From Pseudolysobacter sp. (GTDB lineage Bacteria; Pseudomonadota; Gammaproteobacteria; Xanthomonadales; Rhodanobacteraceae): a stretch of DNA of 9,239 nt. A model generated the notes under the pieces. That model did not search any database and was not told the DNA's origin. It worked only from the letters and a program-made list of their open reading frames with translations. Positions 6,275-9,239 of the stretch are shown piece after piece. The DNA is taken from the NCBI GenBank assembly GCA_025351985.1, contig JANXUW010000038.1, positions 1 to 9,239 of the forward strand, written 5' to 3'. The translations under genes were made by a program, and so were the position numbers. Positions within the stretch are counted from its first letter, which is position 1. Each line of letters starts with the position of its first letter.

Positions 6275-6312
6275 ATCGCAGCGATTGCATTTCTTCTTCA
6301 TTTCGCTGCGAT
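6275..6312. terminator. Hairpin between convergent genes, possible bidirectional terminator
   Basis: atcgcagcga (6275-6284) and tcgctgcgat (6303-6312) form a perfect 10-bp inverted repeat with an 18-nt loop, in the 65 bp between the stops of the beta-helix gene (plus) and glmU (minus). The location suits a shared terminator. Neither side has an immediate U-tract; the nearest T-run on the plus strand is at about 6330, already in the glmU 3' end. The intrinsic terminator function is therefore uncertain. Confidence 0.45.
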
Positions 6313-6321
6313 GCTGATACG

Positions 6322-7689
6322 TCAAATCGTTTTTTTGGGGCGGTGCCAGCCCGTGTACGACGTTTGCCTTGAGCGCGCCACGGCGAGTTCGGTCGCTGCG
6401 ACATCACGCGTGATGGTGGAGCCGGCGCCGACGGTGGCTTCTGCACCGATCGTGACGGGTGCGACCAGTGCCGAGTTCGAGCCTATGAACGCGCCGTCCT
6501 CGATCACGGTCTGGTGTTTGTTGATGCCGTCGTAATTGCAGGTGATGGTTCCAGCACCGATGTTGACGTTCGCCCCGATCGTGGCATCGCCGATATAACT
6601 CAAGTGATTGGCCTGCGACTTTTTGCCAATTGTGGATTTTTTTACTTCTACAAAATTGCCAATGTGCGCCCCTTCGGCCAGTTCGGTGCCGGGGCGCAGG
6701 CGCGCGTAAGGACCGATGCTGCAGGCGCCGAGCGTGATCACGCCTTCGAGGTCGCAATGCGCACGCACCAGGGTGCCGGCCGCGAGTCGACAATTCCTGA
6801 TTCGACAGAACGGCCCGATCCGCACGCCATCGCCAAATTCGTTGTGGCCTTCGAGCACGACATCAACATCGATCTCGACATCCTGTCCGGGCTGCAGCGT
6901 GCCGCGCAGGTCGAAGCGTGCCGGGTCGGCCAGGCGCAAGCCGGATTCGCAAAGTTCACGCGCGCCGCGCAATTGGTACAAACGTTCCAGGCTCGCGAGT
7001 TGCCACGCGTCGTTCGCGCCGAGCGCTTCATTCGCATCCATGCAAACATGGCAAGCGGCGGCGTTAGCCTCGTTCGCGGCAGCGGCAAAAATGTCGGTCA
7101 GCAAATATTCGCGCTGCGCATTGTCGTTTCGTAGTTGCGCTGTCCACGCACGCAGGCGCGCAGCATCCGCCGCGATGATGCCGGTGTTGATCAGCATGAT
7201 TGCGCGCTGTTCGGCATTCGCATCTTTTTCCTCGATGATCGCAGCGACGCGGCCATCATCGTTGTGCACGATGCGGCCGTATCCGGTCGGATCGGACATG
7301 TTCGCGGCGAGCACGGCCAGCGATTCGGCTTCGTTGAGCAACGGCGCCAGTGTCGCCGCTCGCAGCAGTGGCACATCACCGTAAAGCACGAGCACGCGCG
7401 CGCTGTCAGGAACACCGGGCAATGCGCTGCGCACCGCATCGCCGGTGCCGTTTTGCTCGACTTGCTGCACCCACTGCAGATCGGTTTCAGCGGCGAATGC
7501 AGCGCGAACCTGATCACCGCGATGGCCATAAATCACATGTATCGCCGCCGGATTCAACTGACGCGCGGTGGCCAGCACATGCGCCAGTAGCGATCGCCCG
7601 GCCAACGGCATCAGCACCTTCGGCAAGACCGAGCGCATGCGCTTGCCGGCGCCGGCGGCGAGGATCAAAACATGCAGCGGGGCGGTCAT
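6322..7689 (-). CDS. glmU: Bifunctional UDP-N-acetylglucosamine pyrophosphorylase / glucosamine-1-phosphate N-acetyltransferase
   Basis: GlmU acetylates glucosamine-1-phosphate with acetyl-CoA and then couples it to UTP, giving UDP-GlcNAc for peptidoglycan and LPS. From the ATG at 7689 the product is 455 residues, matching E. coli GlmU (456). A TTG seven codons upstream is possible but would lengthen the N-terminus beyond the family. Residues 1-230 form the uridyltransferase domain, with [13 protein letters not shown] (K24), QNGTGDA and YGDVPLL (D105). The rest is a left-handed beta-helix of hexapeptide repeats carrying the acetyltransferase site ([41 protein letters not shown]). The C-terminus ends in a basic tail (WHRPKKTI). 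It lies 43 bp downstream of the UPF0149 gene and is probably read from the promoter at 8415-8443. Confidence 0.98.
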   Translation of the reverse strand: MTAPLHVLILAAGAGKRMRSVLPKVLMPLAGRSLLAHVLATARQLNPAAIHVIYGHRGDQVRAAFAAETDLQWVQQVEQNGTGDAVRSALPGVPDSARVLVLYGDVPLLRAATLAPLLNEAESLAVLAANMSDPTGYGRIVHNDDGRVAAIIEEKDANAEQRAIMLINTGIIAADAARLRAWTAQLRNDNAQREYLLTDIFAAAANEANAAACHVCMDANEALGANDAWQLASLERLYQLRGARELCESGLRLADPARFDLRGTLQPGQDVEIDVDVVLEGHNEFGDGVRIGPFCRIRNCRLAAGTLVRAHCDLEGVITLGACSIGPYARLRPGTELAEGAHIGNFVEVKKSTIGKKSQANHLSYIGDATIGANVNIGAGTITCNYDGINKHQTVIEDGAFIGSNSALVAPVTIGAEATVGAGSTITRDVAATELAVARSRQTSYTGWHRPKKTI

Positions 7690-7732
7690 ACGCAGCGCCG
7701 GCGTGAGCAATCGATCATGGCTCAGCGGCGAC

Positions 7733-8377
7733 TCAGTTCAGGCGGGGGCTGTCGCTGCGTGGCGCAATTTCTGCGGCGCGTTGTTCCTGCCACCAGCCGT
7801 GCGCGTCGATCGCAAAATCGGTGGCGGATTCGATCAGCTCGTCGCGCTGTTCCTGATTTTCCAGCAGATGCGCGAGTTTCTCGTCGCCGGGACCGAATGC
7901 GAGGATTTCGACGGCCGCGTAATCGTCGGAAAAATCGATATCATCAAGCAATGGCGCCCATTCGTCAGCGCGCAAGTCGATGCCGCGCGCGTAACCGAGG
8001 CACCATTCCTGGGCGTGAATTTCGTTGCTGCCGTCTTCGCCTTCGAAGTCAAACATCAACGGTGAGAATCCTTCATCGCCGGAAGCAAACGCGTGGACGA
8101 TGCCGTTCGAATGACGCGCGACCAGCGCCATGAAACGCTCGCGTTGTTGTGGCGATTCCCACTTGGGTTCGGCGCCTTCGCCGTCGAGCTGCCAGATGAA
8201 GTTGAGCCATTCCGATGCTTCCACGTCCTGCGGGCCGGACACGACCGCAGTAAGAAAACCATCGAGCATTTCCAAGCTCATGCCGTTGTGCGGCACAGCG
8301 TATTTTTCGAGCAGGTTATCGAGTTCGTCGAGTTCGCTATCGCTCAACGGCAGGTGAGAATCTTGGGTGTTGCTCAT
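7733..8377 (-). CDS. UPF0149 family protein (YecA-like, without SEC-C zinc motif)
   Basis: 214 residues. The order of motifs matches E. coli Yec[17 protein letters not shown] near the N-terminus, then [20 protein letters not shown] and EEx-type acidic stretches, then [10 protein letters not shown] at mid-protein and a DAHGWW segment near the end. The protein is very acidic. The cysteine-rich SEC-C zinc motif that closes YecA is missing; the chain stops after a short RSDSPRLN tail. The molecular role of the family is not established; YecA-type proteins have been linked with SecA/ribosome contacts through the SEC-C domain, which would not apply here. The ATG at 8377 lacks a strong ribosome binding site but sits about 30 nt after the predicted transcription start. 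It is the first gene of a likely unit with glmU. Confidence 0.85.
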   Translation of the reverse strand: MSNTQDSHLPLSDSELDELDNLLEKYAVPHNGMSLEMLDGFLTAVVSGPQDVEASEWLNFIWQLDGEGAEPKWESPQQRERFMALVARHSNGIVHAFASGDEGFSPLMFDFEGEDGSNEIHAQEWCLGYARGIDLRADEWAPLLDDIDFSDDYAAVEILAFGPGDEKLAHLLENQEQRDELIESATDFAIDAHGWWQEQRAAEIAPRSDSPRLN

Positions 8378-8414
8378 GCGGATAGTCCATCAGGGCCGAT
8401 GTCGGCAAGCGGCG

Positions 8415-8443
8415 ATTGTATGCTTGTGCGGCGATGCGGCCAA
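8415..8443 (-). promoter_or_regulatory. Sigma70-like promoter for UPF0149 gene and glmU
   Basis: Read on the minus strand, TTGGCC (8438-8443) and TACAAT (8415-8420) are separated by exactly 17 bp. They match the consensus at 4 of 6 and 5 of 6 positions. The position fits: after the atpC terminator and about 30-40 bp before the start codon at 8377. This suggests that glmU is not simply read through from the atp operon. Confidence 0.6.
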
Positions 8444-8464
8444 ATTTTTCGGGAGTGATAAATA

Positions 8465-8491
8465 CAAACGCCGGCGCGAGGCCGGCGTTTG
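8465..8491 (-). terminator. Rho-independent terminator of the atp operon
   Basis: caaacgccggc (8465-8475) and gccggcgtttg (8481-8491) form a perfect 11-bp stem with a 5-nt loop (gcgag). On the minus strand the stem is followed by TATTTATC, a moderately T-rich run. It begins 22 nt after the atpC stop, exactly where the ATP synthase operon should end. The outer A:T pairs make it symmetrical, so it could also act on the plus strand, but no plus-strand gene precedes it. Confidence 0.8.
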
Positions 8492-8512
8492 CAGAGCGAA
8501 TTGAAAGGCAGA

Positions 8513-8935
8513 TCAGTGCTTGAGATTCTGACGCAGGCGCTCGAGCGCCTGCAATTGTGCGATGGCCTGCGCGAGCTGGACCTGCGCCTCGGCGACTTCG
8601 ATCGCATCGGTACGATTCGCGAGCAAACGCTCGGCGTCTTCCTTGGCTTTGCGTGCGGCCGATTCGTCGAGATCTTTGGCGCGGATCGCGGTGTCCGCAA
8701 GCACGGTAACGACTTGCGGCTGCACTTCGAGAATGCCGCCGGAGACGTAAAACGATTGTTCTTCGCCGCCTTCCATCGTTACGCGCACCTGGCCTGGCTT
8801 GAGCCGCGTGATCAGTGGCGCGTGGCGCGGCGCGATGCCGAGTTCGCCGAGCTCGCCCGTGGCGACGACCAGTTGCACGTCACCGTGGAAGATTTCTTTT
8901 TCAGCGCTGACGATATCGCAACGAATGGTGGCCAT
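8513..8935 (-). CDS. atpC: ATP synthase F1 subunit epsilon
   Basis: 140 residues, the usual length (E. coli 139). The subunit is part of the central stalk of F1, touching gamma and the c-ring, and its C-terminal helices can inhibit ATP hydrolysis. The N-terminal beta-sandwich (about 1-85) shows [48 protein letters not shown] and VTVLADTA. The C-terminal helical hairpin (about 90-138) is alanine- and glutamine-rich. The ATG at 8935 has a Shine-Dalgarno (AGGAA) 7 nt upstream. It follows atpD after an 80-bp gap and is the last gene of the operon, closed by the terminator at 8465-8491. Confidence 0.98.
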   Translation of the reverse strand: MATIRCDIVSAEKEIFHGDVQLVVATGELGELGIAPRHAPLITRLKPGQVRVTMEGGEEQSFYVSGGILEVQPQVVTVLADTAIRAKDLDESAARKAKEDAERLLANRTDAIEVAEAQVQLAQAIAQLQALERLRQNLKH

Positions 8936-9015
8936 GTTCGAGTTCCTGATTTATTGCGTGCGCTGATTCTGTGATTGATATCGCCGCGCGGTTTCTCGCG
9001 CAGCGATGATTTCGA

Positions 9016-9239
9016 TCAGACCTTGGCAGCGAGTTTCTTCGCGTTCTCGAAGGCTTCGTCGATGCCGCCGACCATGTAGAACGCCTGTTCCGGCAAGGCA
9101 TCGCATTCGCCGTCGACGATCATCTTGAAACCACGGATGGTTTCTTTCAGCGACACGTATTTGCCCGGCGAACCGGTGAACACTTCGGCGACGAAGAACG
9201 GCTGCGAGAAGAAACGCTCGACCTTGCGTGCGCGCGCCA
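9016..9239 (-). CDS. atpD: ATP synthase F1 subunit beta, C-terminal end (partial)
   Basis: The minus-strand frame ending at TGA 9016-9018 encodes the last 73 residues of the catalytic beta subunit. Conserved stretches are [32 protein letters not shown], and the terminal [20 protein letters not shown] ending KLAAKV. These match the C-terminal helical domain of AtpD. The rest, including the P-loop, lies beyond the right edge, so the gene is cut by the window and not broken. It is upstream of atpC in the same operon. Confidence 0.97.
   Translation of the reverse strand, partial: ARARKVERFFSQPFFVAEVFTGSPGKYVSLKETIRGFKMIVDGECDALPEQAFYMVGGIDEAFENAKKLAAKV

Noticed and set aside
6514..7134. Plus-strand open frame antisense to glmU
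   Set aside because: It overlaps the conserved GlmU hexapeptide region and shows no motif of its own.

Overview
The window looks like chromosomal DNA of a GC-rich gammaproteobacterium, most likely a Xanthomonadales/Lysobacterales member of the Rhodanobacteraceae type. The reasons are the order F1Fo ATP synthase end (atpD, atpC), then glmU, then glmS, and a secreted protein with an IPTL-type C-terminal sorting signal, a class common in that group. The lineage is an inference from gene content, not from a database search.

Right part (about 6320-9239, all minus strand): the 3' end of atpD runs off the right edge and is followed by atpC, which ends in a near-perfect rho-independent terminator (8465-8491). 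A sigma70-like promoter (8415-8443) just beyond it starts a second unit made of a UPF0149/YecA-like gene and glmU. Middle (4691-6256, plus strand): a parallel beta-helix, choice-of-anchor Q type secreted protein ending in an IPTL-CTERM-like signal sits between glmU and glmS in the opposite orientation. It converges on glmU and diverges from glmS. Then glmS (2707-4539, minus) is complete. GlmS makes glucosamine-6-phosphate and GlmU turns glucosamine-1-phosphate into UDP-GlcNAc, so both enzymes supply peptidoglycan and LPS precursors.

Left part (1-2706): an accessory and eroded region. Directly after the glmS stop lies a decayed IS3-family element (about 2216-2700) with several frameshifts and a truncated orfB. 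It has cut off a LysR-family regulator after about 18 codons (2162 to about 2215). That regulator was divergent from a pirin/quercetinase-like gene (1299-2000, minus), which is followed by a secreted tandem VOC (glyoxalase-fold) protein (301-1233, minus). At the far left edge is the C-terminal tail of an IS5-family transposase (3-128). The pirin-VOC pair is therefore bracketed by two IS remnants and has probably lost its local regulator.

I see no rRNA, tRNA, CRISPR array, toxin-antitoxin or defence system. No strong case for a wholly new system can be made. The most informative points are the IS-decapitated regulator, the surface-protein gene wedged between glmU and glmS, and the tandem VOC protein with a split set of putative metal ligands.
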